This document shows positions 1 to 9,209 of a stretch of 64,000 nt of DNA, piece after piece (position 1 is the stretch's first letter; the number at the start of each line of letters is the position of its first letter). A program made the translations under genes and the position numbers. The notes under the pieces are model-generated. The model saw nothing but the letters and a program-made list of their open reading frames with translations. It did no database searches and had not been told where the DNA came from. The DNA is from Aestuariibaculum sediminum (GTDB lineage Bacteria > Bacteroidota > Bacteroidia > Flavobacteriales > Flavobacteriaceae): contig NZ_JACVXB010000003.1 in the NCBI RefSeq assembly GCF_014596945.1, positions 372,001 through 436,000 on the forward strand, given 5' to 3'.

Positions 1-1
1 A

Positions 2-25
2 AAGAAACTGGAAAAGAAACAATAA
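2..25 (+). CDS. Possible 3' tail of an upstream plus-strand gene
   Basis: One frame entering the window reads KKLEKKQ and then stops at 23-25, just before a strong terminator hairpin. A lysine-rich tail followed by a terminator fits the end of a gene. Another frame is also open here (KETGKETINKKKEL, stop at 43-45), so this call is weak and no product can be named. Confidence 0.25.
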   Translation, partial: KKLEKKQ

Positions 26-26
26 A

Positions 27-60
27 TAAAAAAAAAGAGCTTTAAAAGCTCTTTTTTTTT
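27..60. terminator. Bidirectional intrinsic terminator
   Basis: The arms GAGCTTT (37-43) and AAAGCTC (45-51) are flanked by an A-run on the left and a T-run on the right. The hairpin therefore has a U-tract on either strand. It separates whatever enters from the left from the convergent minus-strand gene ending at 59. Confidence 0.85.
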
Positions 61-1102
61 ATTCTTTAAAAGTCAATTTAGCTATACGTTTCGATCCACC
101 TGCAAAAGCTACCGAATCATTTAAAAATCGAATGGTATAAAATGGTTCATCGCTAATATGCTGCCAAGATTCTCCGCCATCCTTACTAAAATCTATACCT
201 TTAAACCCGACAGCCGCCAAAGATGTTCCCTTAGCATTTGGTATATACTGCACACAACTTCTATAACCAGGATTCTGACCATCGGCAACCACTTTCCAGG
301 TTTTACCACCGTCTATTGTTTTTATTTTATTAGAACGATTCGCATCTGGTTTCATAAAATTTCCACCAATAGCATAACCAATCTGGTCGTTATAAAAATC
401 AATCGAGTATATTCCCTCAGTATCCTCCTCCTGAATTATTGGTGTTTTAGTTACGAACCACGTAATTCCTTTATCCGCAGTAAAATAAATATTTCCTTTA
501 GAAGTGGCAACCCAAGCTTTTTCGCCTACAACGGTTATATTTGTATTACTAGCAGCAAAAGCACCTTCTCCCTCGTCTAATTTTGGTATTTTCGAACACG
601 GAATTTTATCCCAAGTTACCCCGCCATCACGGGTTAAAATGATGGACAAACATCCCTCAACACTATCACCCACAGCAATACCTTCCTTATCGTTCCAAAA
701 GCGCATGGCATCATAAAAAACACCTTTCGCTTCTTCCTTATAGACAAGCTGCATTGCGCCCTGACCAGTTTTAAACAGTAATCCCGGACTTTCAATACTT
801 AGCATAAAAAAATCGGTAGGAGTATGCGCCACTGCTCTAAAATGTAAAGACAATGAATCATAGCTTTGCTTCGACGTTTGCCACATTTTTGTATTTGGAT
901 TGTACAATCCAAACGCTCCGTTATTAGCAGCAAATGCTAAACTTTTGTCCTCTAAAATTTCTATTGCTCTTACACTTAACAATGAATCCTCAAGAATTGT
1001 TTCAATTTCAACCGATTTAAAATGACGAGGCACAAATTCAGTCTTCTTTTTGCAAGAAATCGATATTACCAATAGGATTACTACAACCACTACATTTTTC
1101 AT
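59..1102 (-). CDS. Asp-box (YCF48/BNR-like) beta-propeller lipoprotein
   Basis: The product has 347 residues. The N-terminus is a lipoprotein signal with lipobox SISC (Cys17), so it is probably anchored in the outer membrane. Four Asp-box motifs of the form S/TxDxGxTW are visible: TRDGGVTW, TADKGITW, TIDGGKTW and SKDGGESW. These recur in the blade turns of sialidase-like and YCF48-like beta-propellers. Homologues are often labelled oxidoreductase or photosystem assembly factor, but nothing here shows an enzyme active site, so the role (ligand binding or assembly) is unknown. It is transcribed divergently from the RsmB-like gene and ends in the terminator at 27-60. The family call is good; the function is open. 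Confidence 0.8.
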   Translation of the reverse strand: MKNVVVVVILLVISISCKKKTEFVPRHFKSVEIETILEDSLLSVRAIEILEDKSLAFAANNGAFGLYNPNTKMWQTSKQSYDSLSLHFRAVAHTPTDFFMLSIESPGLLFKTGQGAMQLVYKEEAKGVFYDAMRFWNDKEGIAVGDSVEGCLSIILTRDGGVTWDKIPCSKIPKLDEGEGAFAASNTNITVVGEKAWVATSKGNIYFTADKGITWFVTKTPIIQEEDTEGIYSIDFYNDQIGYAIGGNFMKPDANRSNKIKTIDGGKTWKVVADGQNPGYRSCVQYIPNAKGTSLAAVGFKGIDFSKDGGESWQHISDEPFYTIRFLNDSVAFAGGSKRIAKLTFKE

Positions 1103-1171
1103 ACTTTACAATTTTCGTTAAAAATATAAAACTAAACGAAAAAACGATTAAACAAATCAACATATTAAATG

Positions 1172-1179
1172 TACCTTTG
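1172..1179 (+). promoter_or_regulatory. -7 element TACCTTTG of the rsmB-like gene
   Basis: This is an exact match to the Bacteroidetes TAnnTTTG consensus, ending 20 bases before the ATG at 1200. It predicts transcription from about 1184 and a short leader. Confidence 0.7.
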
Positions 1180-1199
1180 CAGCCTCATATTTTTATATC

Positions 1200-2417
1200 A
1201 TGCGATTACACAGAAACTTATGCTTTGCGGTCATTGATGGCTTAACACTTATTTTTAATGAAAAAAAGTACGCTGATAAGGTCATTCAACAATTATTAAA
1301 ACGTGACAAGCGTTGGGGAAGCCGAGATCGCGCTTTTGTTGCCGAAACGACTTATGATATCGTTAGATGGAAACGTCTTTATGCTGAAATTGCCGAAGTT
1401 AAAGAACCTTTTGATCGTGACAACTTATGGCGAATGTTCGCCGTTTGGGCCACTCTAAAAGGCATAAAACTACCGGATTGGAAATATTTTGAAAACACAC
1501 CAACGCGTAAAATTAAAGGGCGCTTCGATGAGTTCTCTAAAATTAGAAAATTTAAAGAATCGATTCCTGATTGGATTGATATTACAGGCGAAAAAGAGTT
1601 AGGTAATACCGTTTGGACAAAAGAAATAGAAGCTTTAAACGAACAAGCAGATGTTATATTAAGAGTAAATACCTTAAAAACCACTAAAGAAAAACTTCAG
1701 GCCGAATTATTTGATGTAGATATTGAAACCGAATTTTTAAAAGGATATCCAAATGCATTAAAATTAAAAGATCGAGCTAACGTTTTTGCAACCGAAGCAT
1801 TCAAAAAAGGGCTTTTCGAAGTTCAGGATGCATCCTCTCAGCTCGTAGCTGATTTTCTGGATATTAAACCTGGTATGCGTGTAGTAGACACCTGTGCAGG
1901 AGCTGGCGGAAAAACATTGCATATTGCTGCCTTAATGGAAAATAAAGGGCAAATCATTGCTATGGATATTTACGAAAAGAAACTGCACGAATTGAAACGA
2001 CGTGCTAAACGTAACGGCGCCCACAACATTGAAACCCGTGCTATTGATTCTACCAAAGTAATTAAAAAACTTTATGATAAAGCTGATCGTGTATTGATTG
2101 ATGCGCCCTGTTCAGGTTTAGGGGTACTACGCAGAAATCCAGATGCCAAATGGAAATTAGAAGAAAGTTTTTTAGAACGTATAAAAGAAACCCAACAAAA
2201 TATTTTACAACAATACTCCAGAATGGTAAAAGCCGGTGGTAAATTAGTCTACGCGACCTGCTCGGTCTTACCTTCTGAAAACCAGAAGCAGGTTGAAACA
2301 TTTTTAGCCAGCGATGCTGGAAATGACTTTAATTTAGTAAAAGACCATAAAGTATTAGCTCATAAATCGGGGTATGACGGATTTTACATGGCTTTATTGG
2401 AAAGAAAATCAGAATAA
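1200..2417 (+). CDS. rsmB: RsmB/NOP-family rRNA cytosine-C5 methyltransferase
   Basis: This 405-residue S-adenosylmethionine-dependent enzyme is of the family that methylates cytosine C5 in rRNA (C967 of 16S rRNA for E. coli RsmB). The N-terminal third is an NusB-like helical region. The Rossmann domain shows motif I DTCAGAGGKT, motif IV DAPCSGLG with its conserved cysteine, and motif VI YATCSVLPSENQ with the catalytic cysteine. Together these two cysteines define the RsmB/NOP2 families. The start at 1200 fits a -7 box ending 20 bases upstream, and a strong terminator follows. The exact rRNA target cannot be read from sequence, so the symbol is by family. Confidence 0.88.
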   Translation: MRLHRNLCFAVIDGLTLIFNEKKYADKVIQQLLKRDKRWGSRDRAFVAETTYDIVRWKRLYAEIAEVKEPFDRDNLWRMFAVWATLKGIKLPDWKYFENTPTRKIKGRFDEFSKIRKFKESIPDWIDITGEKELGNTVWTKEIEALNEQADVILRVNTLKTTKEKLQAELFDVDIETEFLKGYPNALKLKDRANVFATEAFKKGLFEVQDASSQLVADFLDIKPGMRVVDTCAGAGGKTLHIAALMENKGQIIAMDIYEKKLHELKRRAKRNGAHNIETRAIDSTKVIKKLYDKADRVLIDAPCSGLGVLRRNPDAKWKLEESFLERIKETQQNILQQYSRMVKAGGKLVYATCSVLPSENQKQVETFLASDAGNDFNLVKDHKVLAHKSGYDGFYMALLERKSE

Positions 2418-2450
2418 TTTAAAGTAATTATTACCAAATATAAAATTTGA

Positions 2451-2477
2451 GACCATCAGAAATGATGGTCTTTTTTT
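2451..2477 (+). terminator. Intrinsic terminator after rsmB-like gene
   Basis: A perfect 8-bp stem, GACCATCA (2451-2458) with TGATGGTC (2463-2470), encloses a GAAA tetraloop and is followed by seven T. It lies 33 bases after the stop of the methyltransferase gene and only 13 bases before the next gene, which therefore probably has its own start site nearby. Confidence 0.9.
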
Positions 2478-2490
2478 ATATTTTTACTCT

Positions 2491-3351
2491 ATGACGCCCG
2501 ACTTTAAAACCCATATTTCTTCCGTTTTAAAAGAAAATATTCAATTCGTAAATCCGGTTTCGGGAGGCGATATTTCATCAGCTTACAAAATTTCAACTTC
2601 AAAAAATGATTATTTCTTAAAAGTTAATGCATCGAAAAACAGCTTTAATATGTTTAAAGCTGAGGCCGAGTCGCTAAATGCTATTAAACGCACGAACATA
2701 ATAAAAACGCCTGAAGTTTTACATTGTTCAAATTATAATGAAGGAGCATTTTTAATTTTAGAATTCATAGACAGTAAAACACCTTCAACAAAGGATTATA
2801 AGAACTTCGGACACCAACTTGCGCAATTACATCAGGTTTCCAATAAAAAATTTGGGTTTCATTCTGGTAATTTTATCGGAAGTTTACCTCAATCTAATAC
2901 ACCATTTGAATCCTGGACGGAATTTTATGCAAACGAACGTTTGTTTCCTCAATTGCAAATAGCTTTACAAAAAGGGTTCCTTCACCCAAATGAATGCCCA
3001 TCAAAAGCAACAATAAAGACAAAACTAGACCCCTATTTTCAAAATATAAAACCTTCGCTACTACACGGTGATTTATGGGGAGGAAACTACATAGTTTCTA
3101 AAGAAGGGTTTACATATTTAATTGACCCTGCTTTATATTACGGACACTCCGAAGTAGATATTGCGATGTCTAAATTATTTAGTGGATTTTCTTCAGAATT
3201 CTACAACGCCTATCATAGTATAATTCCAAGCGATGCTTTTACAGAAAACCGTATTGAAATTTATCAACTGTATTACCTTCTTGTTCACCTTAATTTATTC
3301 GGTAAAAGTTACTATACCTCAGTTCTAAATTTACTAAATAAATACTTTTAA
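2491..3351 (+). CDS. Fructosamine kinase-like protein
   Basis: The product has 286 residues with the protein-kinase-like fold of the fructosamine-3-kinase/aminoglycoside phosphotransferase superfamily. Visible motifs are the glycine-rich start VSGGDISSAYKI, the VAIK-type lysine in YFLKVNA, the catalytic loop LLHGDLWGGNYIV and the metal-binding IDPALYYGHSEVDIAM, which is typical of FN3K. Bacterial homologues phosphorylate glycated amines (ribulosamine or fructosamine) and so help to deglycate proteins; the substrate here is inferred. The gene is single, between a terminator and the purL promoter. Confidence 0.88.
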   Translation: MTPDFKTHISSVLKENIQFVNPVSGGDISSAYKISTSKNDYFLKVNASKNSFNMFKAEAESLNAIKRTNIIKTPEVLHCSNYNEGAFLILEFIDSKTPSTKDYKNFGHQLAQLHQVSNKKFGFHSGNFIGSLPQSNTPFESWTEFYANERLFPQLQIALQKGFLHPNECPSKATIKTKLDPYFQNIKPSLLHGDLWGGNYIVSKEGFTYLIDPALYYGHSEVDIAMSKLFSGFSSEFYNAYHSIIPSDAFTENRIEIYQLYYLLVHLNLFGKSYYTSVLNLLNKYF

Positions 3352-3426
3352 GTTTCCCTAAATATATTACAATAATGAATCGAAAATGCTTTCATAAAAA
3401 AATCAGTTTAAATGACTAAAAAAGTG

Positions 3427-3434
3427 TATTTTTG
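3427..3434 (+). promoter_or_regulatory. -7 element TATTTTTG of purL
   Basis: This is an exact TAnnTTTG match. It overlaps an in-frame TTG at 3432-3434 that would otherwise look like an upstream start. Transcription from about 3440 excludes that TTG and selects the ATG at 3468. Confidence 0.75.
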
Positions 3435-3467
3435 CATTTTCTAAATGACAACCATAATACATCAAAA

Positions 3468-6400
3468 ATGATTCATTTCTTTGGAAACGTAACCAGCAAA
3501 GTATTTGCTGTTCAAACAACAAAAGAATTATCAACTGAAACCATTGCAAAATTAACTTGGTTATTTGGCAATCAGCCAAAAATAGAACAAGCATCGCTGG
3601 ATGCTTTTTTTGTTGGACCTCGTGCGGCCATGATTACACCTTGGAGTACTAATGCTGTAGAAATCACTCAAAACATGGGGATTTCGGATATTATTAGAAT
3701 TGAGGAGTTCGAAGCTGTTTCTGAAGATTTCAAAGGATTTGATCCTATGATTTCAGAAAAATTCAACGGATTAAACCAAGAATCATTCACTATAAACATT
3801 CAACCAGAACCTATTCTGGACATTGAAGATATTGCGGCTTACAACATTCAGGAAGGGCTTTCTTTAAGTGACGAAGAAGTGGCTTATTTAGAAGGCGTTT
3901 CTAAAAAAATTGGCCGTCCGTTAACCGATTCTGAAGTATTCGGTTTCTCGCAAGTCAATAGTGAGCACTGTCGTCATAAAATTTTCAACGGAACATTTGT
4001 AATTGATGGAGAGGAAAAACCAACCTCTTTGTTTAAAATGATTCGTAAAACTTCGGAAACCAACCCGAATGATATCGTTTCTGCATATAAAGACAACGTT
4101 GCTTTTGTAAAAGGTCCCGTAGTTGAACAATTTGCTCCTAAAAGCGCAGATAAACCAGATTTTTACGAAACTAAAGATTTCGAATCCGTTATTTCTTTAA
4201 AAGCCGAAACACATAACTTCCCTACTACGGTAGAACCGTTTAACGGTGCCGCTACGGGTTCTGGAGGTGAAATTCGCGACCGTTTGGCAGGAGGAAAAGG
4301 ATCGTTACCATTAGCTGGAACTGCAGTTTACATGACCTCTTACTCGCGTTTAGAAGAAAATCGTCCTTGGGAACAAGCCATGGATGAGCGTAAATGGTTA
4401 TACCAAACTCCAATGGATATCTTAATTAAAGCATCTAACGGTGCTTCCGATTTTGGTAATAAATTTGGTCAGCCATTAATATGTGGTTCTGTTTTAACTT
4501 TCGAGCATGAAGAAGACGCGAGAAAGTTAGGATTCGATAAAGTCATTATGCAAGCTGGAGGTATTGGGTACGGGAAAGTGGACCAAGCCTTAAAAGACAC
4601 ACCAAATACCGGCGATAAGGTGGTTATTTTAGGTGGTGAAAATTACCGTATTGGTATGGGCGGGGCTGCAGTATCATCGGCCGATACTGGAGAATTTGCT
4701 TCAGGAATTGAGTTAAATGCCGTACAACGTTCTAACCCCGAAATGCAAAAACGTGCTGCTAACGCCGTTCGTGGCATGGTTGAAAGCGACGAAAACTACA
4801 TCGTTTCTATCCACGACCATGGTGCTGGTGGACACTTAAACTGTTTAAGTGAATTAGTTGAGGAAACCGGTGGACTAATTGATTTAGACAAATTACCTGT
4901 AGGAGACCCTACCTTATCTGATAAAGAAATTATCGGTAACGAATCTCAGGAACGTATGGGATTAGTAATCGCCGAAAAACATATTGAAACGTTGCAAAAG
5001 ATTGCCGATCGTGAGCGTTCGCCAATGTACACCGTTGGAGACGTAACTGGTAATCACCGTTTCACTTTTGAGTCTAAAACCAACGGCCATAAGCCTATGG
5101 ATTTAGCCATGGATGACATGTTTGGAAGCTCTCCAAAAACCTACATGCATGACAAAAAGATTACTCGCAATTATGCCGATATAACTTTCAATAAAGAAAA
5201 CTTCTACGATTACTTAAACCAATTATTACAATTAGAAGCCGTTGCTTCAAAAGACTGGTTAACGAATAAAGTAGACCGTTGCGTAGGTGGTAAAGTAGCC
5301 AAACAACAATGTGTTGGACCTTTACAAATTCCGTTAAACAACGTTGGTGTGATGGCCTTGGATTTTAAAGGGAAAGAAGGTATTGCAACCTCAATAGGGC
5401 ACTCCCCTATTTCAGGTTTAATTAACCCGGTAGCAGGAAGTAGAAATTCAATTACCGAAGCTTTAACCAATATTATCTGGGCGCCATTAAAAGACGGTTT
5501 AAAAAATGTGTCTTTGTCTGCAAACTGGATGTGGCCTTGTAAAAATGAAGGTGAAGATGCTCGATTATACGAAGCTGTCGAAGCGGTTTCAGAGTTTGCA
5601 ATCGACTTAGGCATCAATGTTCCAACCGGAAAAGATTCGCTATCGATGAAGCAAAAATACCCGAACGAAGAAGTTATTTCTCCAGGTACAGTAATCATCT
5701 CGGCGGCAGCCAACTGTATCGACATTAATAAAGTCGTGGAGCCTGTTTTTCAAAAAGGCGCTGGTAATATATACTACATCAACTTATCACAAGATAACTT
5801 TAAATTAGGTGGTAGTTCATTTGCACAGGTAGTTAACAAAATTGGTAACGACGCACCAAATGTACAATCTGCGGCTTACGTTAAAACTGTTTTTAATACC
5901 ATTCAACAATTAATTCTTAAAGGACAAATTGTTGCCGGACACGATGTGGCTTCCGGTGGTTTAATTACTACTTTATTAGAACTATGTTTTGCTGATAATA
6001 ATTTAGGTGCTGAATTAGATATTACTTCTCTAGCTGAAATCGATTCGTTTAAAGTTTTATTTGCTGAAAATGCAGGTTTAGTTATTCAATCTAAAGATGC
6101 TTCAATAGAAGCTGTATTATCTGAAGCAAATATTGAATTCTTCAACATTGGTAAAGTAACTGAAAGTAATACGCTTAGCATTGTTAATGGGACTGATGCT
6201 TTCACTATGACGGTTTCAGAATTAAGAGATACCTGGTATAAAACATCGTTCTTATTAGATCAAAAACAAACTGCTAACGGTTTAGCTCAAGACCGTTACG
6301 ACAATTATAAAAATCAACCATTACAGTACACATTCCCAAGTCACTTTACCGGGAAACTTCCTGTAATCGATGCAAGTAAGCCAAGACCGAAAGCAGCAAT

Positions 6401-7130
6401 TTTACGTGAAAAAGGAAGTAACTCTGAGCGTGAAATGGCAAACGCCATGTACCTGGCTGGATTTGATGTTAAGGACGTACACATGACCGATTTAATTTCT
6501 GGTCGCGAAACCCTGGAAGACATTCAGTTTTTAGGTGCTGTTGGCGGATTCTCAAACTCGGACGTATTAGGTTCTGCTAAAGGTTGGGCTGGTGCCATAA
6601 AATACAACGAAAAGGCGAATGAAGTGATTAAAAAATTCTTCAAACGTGAAGACACCTTATCGGTTGGTATTTGTAACGGATGTCAGTTATGGATGGAATT
6701 AGAATTGATTAATCCGGAGCACGATGTTCACGGGAAAATGGTTCATAATAATTCTCATAAACACGAAAGCGCGTTTACTTCTGTTACCATTCAGGAAAAT
6801 AACTCGGTTATGCTTTCAAGTTTAGCAGGTAGTACTTTAGGGGTTTGGATTTCTCATGGTGAAGGTAAATTTAACTTACCAAAATCTGAAGACCAGTACA
6901 ATATTGTTGGTAAATACGCTTATGCAGAATACCCACACAATCCAAATGGTTCAGATTTCAATACCGCTATGATGTGCGATAAAACAGGTCGCCATTTAGT
7001 AACCATGCCACACATTGAGCGTTCTACCTTCCAATGGAACTGGGCCTACTACCCAAGCAACAGACAAGACGAAGTATCGCCTTGGGTTGAAGCTTTTGTA
7101 AATGCCAGAAAATGGATTGAAAATAAATAA
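3468..7130 (+). CDS. purL: Phosphoribosylformylglycinamidine synthase, large fused type
   Basis: This is the fourth step of purine synthesis: FGAR plus glutamine and ATP gives FGAM. From ATG 3468 the protein has 1220 residues, the size of the single-chain PurL with a fused PurQ amidotransferase. The central part holds the ATP-binding halves (for example SLKAETHNFPT, GAATGSGGEIRD and a second half with PTGKDSLSMK). The last 250 residues form a class I glutamine amidotransferase with the nucleophile in VGICNGCQLW and a histidine/glutamate end in MPHIERSTFQW. In-frame TTG at 3432 is rejected because it lies in the -7 box. The gene is monocistronic, ending in a terminator at 7154. Confidence 0.96.
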   Translation: MIHFFGNVTSKVFAVQTTKELSTETIAKLTWLFGNQPKIEQASLDAFFVGPRAAMITPWSTNAVEITQNMGISDIIRIEEFEAVSEDFKGFDPMISEKFNGLNQESFTINIQPEPILDIEDIAAYNIQEGLSLSDEEVAYLEGVSKKIGRPLTDSEVFGFSQVNSEHCRHKIFNGTFVIDGEEKPTSLFKMIRKTSETNPNDIVSAYKDNVAFVKGPVVEQFAPKSADKPDFYETKDFESVISLKAETHNFPTTVEPFNGAATGSGGEIRDRLAGGKGSLPLAGTAVYMTSYSRLEENRPWEQAMDERKWLYQTPMDILIKASNGASDFGNKFGQPLICGSVLTFEHEEDARKLGFDKVIMQAGGIGYGKVDQALKDTPNTGDKVVILGGENYRIGMGGAAVSSADTGEFASGIELNAVQRSNPEMQKRAANAVRGMVESDENYIVSIHDHGAGGHLNCLSELVEETGGLIDLDKLPVGDPTLSDKEIIGNESQERMGLVIAEKHIETLQKIADRERSPMYTVGDVTGNHRFTFESKTNGHKPMDLAMDDMFGSSPKTYMHDKKITRNYADITFNKENFYDYLNQLLQLEAVASKDWLTNKVDRCVGGKVAKQQCVGPLQIPLNNVGVMALDFKGKEGIATSIGHSPISGLINPVAGSRNSITEALTNIIWAPLKDGLKNVSLSANWMWPCKNEGEDARLYEAVEAVSEFAIDLGINVPTGKDSLSMKQKYPNEEVISPGTVIISAAANCIDINKVVEPVFQKGAGNIYYINLSQDNFKLGGSSFAQVVNKIGNDAPNVQSAAYVKTVFNTIQQLILKGQIVAGHDVASGGLITTLLELCFADNNLGAELDITSLAEIDSFKVLFAENAGLVIQSKDASIEAVLSEANIEFFNIGKVTESNTLSIVNGTDAFTMTVSELRDTWYKTSFLLDQKQTANGLAQDRYDNYKNQPLQYTFPSHFTGKLPVIDASKPRPKAAILREKGSNSEREMANAMYLAGFDVKDVHMTDLISGRETLEDIQFLGAVGGFSNSDVLGSAKGWAGAIKYNEKANEVIKKFFKREDTLSVGICNGCQLWMELELINPEHDVHGKMVHNNSHKHESAFTSVTIQENNSVMLSSLAGSTLGVWISHGEGKFNLPKSEDQYNIVGKYAYAEYPHNPNGSDFNTAMMCDKTGRHLVTMPHIERSTFQWNWAYYPSNRQDEVSPWVEAFVNARKWIENK

Positions 7131-7153
7131 AACTAAAATATTTCAAAATTATA

Positions 7154-7190
7154 AACCCCGGATGTAATCTTTATATCTGGGGTTATTTTT
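7154..7190 (+). terminator. Intrinsic terminator after purL
   Basis: The stem AACCCCGGAT (7154-7163) pairs with ATCTGGGGTT (7175-7184) with one G-T pair, followed by ATTTTTA. The remaining bases to 7339 are AT-rich leader; a weak -7-like TAACTTTA lies within them. Confidence 0.75.
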
Positions 7191-7339
7191 ACCGGATAAC
7201 TTCATTGAAAAAAGTTATTCGCATCCCACAATGAAACCTTGGTCTAAAAAATAATGATAACTCATTATAAATTTTAACTTTAGACCTTTATATTCAAAAC
7301 ATAATCACAAACATATAATAGAACATTAATAGTATTTAC

Positions 7340-9187
7340 ATGCGTTTAAAATCTAACATTCTTAAAAGCTATATGGCTATTGCCATTGCATTTTCTGGAT
7401 TTCAAAGTTTTGCACAAACAAAATCTAAACCCAACGTTATCGTTATTTATACCGATGATCAAGGCGCGATCGATTTGGGAAGTTATGGAGCAAACGATAT
7501 TTATTCTCCAAACATCGATAAACTAGCAAAAGAAGGCACACGCTTTACGCAAGCCTATGTAGCAGCACCTGTTTGCGCACCATCCAGAGCTGCACTACTT
7601 ACAGGGCGCTATCCCCAAAATGCTGAACTTACAGGAAATACTTCGGCTGAGCCAGGAAGCGACGGATTACCTGCAGAACAATATACTTTAGCTGAATTAT
7701 TTAAAGACAATGGCTACGCCACTGGACATGTTGGAAAATGGCATTTGGGTATGAGTCAAACTTCAAGCCCTAATGCTCAAGGTTTTGATTATTCTTTCGG
7801 GCATTTAAGAGGTTGTATCGATAACTACTCTCACTTTTTTTACTGGGAGGGGCCTAATATTCACGACTTATATGAAAACGGAAAAGAAGTATTTTACGAC
7901 GGGCAGTATTTCCCCGATTTAGCTTCCGATAAGGCTATAAATTATGTTGAAAATCATAAAAATGAACCATTTTTTATGTATTACGCCATCAACATGCCAC
8001 ACTACCCTTATCAGCCAACTCAAAAATGGCGAGAGTATTATAAAAATATGGCCAAGCCACGTGCCGATTATGCGGCTTTCATCTCTACTATCGATGAACG
8101 CATTGGCTTTTTAATGGACAAATTAGATGAACTTGGAATTCGTGAAAACACCATAGTTATCTATCAATCAGATAATGGGTATTCTACTGAAACACGTGCG
8201 TTTGGCGGTGGCGGAAATGCAGGACCGTATCGTGGTGCGAAAAGCAGTTTATTTGAAGGCGGCATAAGGCTACCAACTATTATAAGCTGGAAAAATAATT
8301 TACCGGAAAATGTTGTAAACGATCAGTTTTTAATGAATATCGATTGGATGCCAACACTGGCTAAACTTTGTAAATTAGACAAAATAAACACAAAAATTGA
8401 TGGCATCGATTTGTCTAAAATGATTGAAAACCCTAAAAAAACAACTGAACGCACCTCAGGATTCTGGAAATACGGCAAACAATGGGTGGTACGAAAGGGG
8501 AATTGGAAATTAATTGGTTTTCCAAAAGACACCTCAAATAAAGGAGAATTAAATTTAGAAGAAGATGCTTTATTCTTATCTAATCTAGATGAAGATGTTT
8601 CTGAAATGGTTAATCTCGCCTCAAAATACCCTGAAAAAGTTAAAGAACTAACTCAGGAATTTTTGGCTTGGGAGCATGGTCATGAGAAAGATATCCCTAA
8701 AAAAATAGAAACGGTTTCTAACTTAGCTAAAGGAGGCAAGATTTCTGCAACGACAACCGTAAATCAAAAATACAGTGATTTAAACTTGTTAATTGATGGT
8801 AAGTTAGGGTATACCGATTATGCATCAGGACAATGGATTGGCCAGGAAGGCAAATCGATGGAATTTGTAATTGATTTAAACAAAATAAAACCTATAAAAA
8901 CGATAAGTGTAAACTCTCTTAACAACTCTGGTAACTGGATTTTTCCTGTACAAGCTGTAGAAATTCGTTTATCTGACGATGGAAAAACATATGGAGGTTT
9001 AAAAACAATAAAAAGAGACACAAAACAACCAAAAACAGAAAACGCAACCGAACGTTTAACCTTAAATATTGGTGAGGATAGCAGGTTTATTAAAATAAAA
9101 GTTGAAGGTATTGGAAATTGTCCTAAAGGACATCCAGGTGCTGGTTTCCCAGGATGGTTTTTTGTTGATGAAATCATCATAGAATAA
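7340..9187 (+). CDS. Secreted formylglycine sulfatase with C-terminal discoidin-like module
   Basis: The protein has 615 residues. A Sec signal peptide ends near FQSFAQ (residue 26). The alkaline-phosphatase-fold sulfatase core has the metal-binding YTDDQG (Asp39, Asp40) and the active-site signature CAPSR, whose Cys79 would be converted to formylglycine; LTGR follows. Residues from about 460 to the end form a separate beta-rich module resembling F5/8 type C (discoidin) carbohydrate-binding domains (LLIDGKLGYTDYASGQWIG, then KTISVNSL). The gene starts a three-gene run with GH123 and a second sulfatase, spaced 22 and 12 bases. This implies stepwise desulfation and cleavage of a sulfated glycan. 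The substrate is not readable. No sulfatase-maturating enzyme lies in the window. Confidence 0.9.
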   Translation: MRLKSNILKSYMAIAIAFSGFQSFAQTKSKPNVIVIYTDDQGAIDLGSYGANDIYSPNIDKLAKEGTRFTQAYVAAPVCAPSRAALLTGRYPQNAELTGNTSAEPGSDGLPAEQYTLAELFKDNGYATGHVGKWHLGMSQTSSPNAQGFDYSFGHLRGCIDNYSHFFYWEGPNIHDLYENGKEVFYDGQYFPDLASDKAINYVENHKNEPFFMYYAINMPHYPYQPTQKWREYYKNMAKPRADYAAFISTIDERIGFLMDKLDELGIRENTIVIYQSDNGYSTETRAFGGGGNAGPYRGAKSSLFEGGIRLPTIISWKNNLPENVVNDQFLMNIDWMPTLAKLCKLDKINTKIDGIDLSKMIENPKKTTERTSGFWKYGKQWVVRKGNWKLIGFPKDTSNKGELNLEEDALFLSNLDEDVSEMVNLASKYPEKVKELTQEFLAWEHGHEKDIPKKIETVSNLAKGGKISATTTVNQKYSDLNLLIDGKLGYTDYASGQWIGQEGKSMEFVIDLNKIKPIKTISVNSLNNSGNWIFPVQAVEIRLSDDGKTYGGLKTIKRDTKQPKTENATERLTLNIGEDSRFIKIKVEGIGNCPKGHPGAGFPGWFFVDEIIIE

Positions 9188-9209
9188 TTTCAATATATCA
9201 TTTTTAAAC

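Noticed and set aside
3432-3467. In-frame TTG as the purL start
   Set aside because: The TTG is part of an exact -7 promoter element, so it lies upstream of the predicted transcript.
5210-5725. A 171-codon open frame on the minus strand inside purL
   Set aside because: It lies wholly within a well-conserved gene, has no recognisable domain and no promoter. It is a shadow of purL codon usage.
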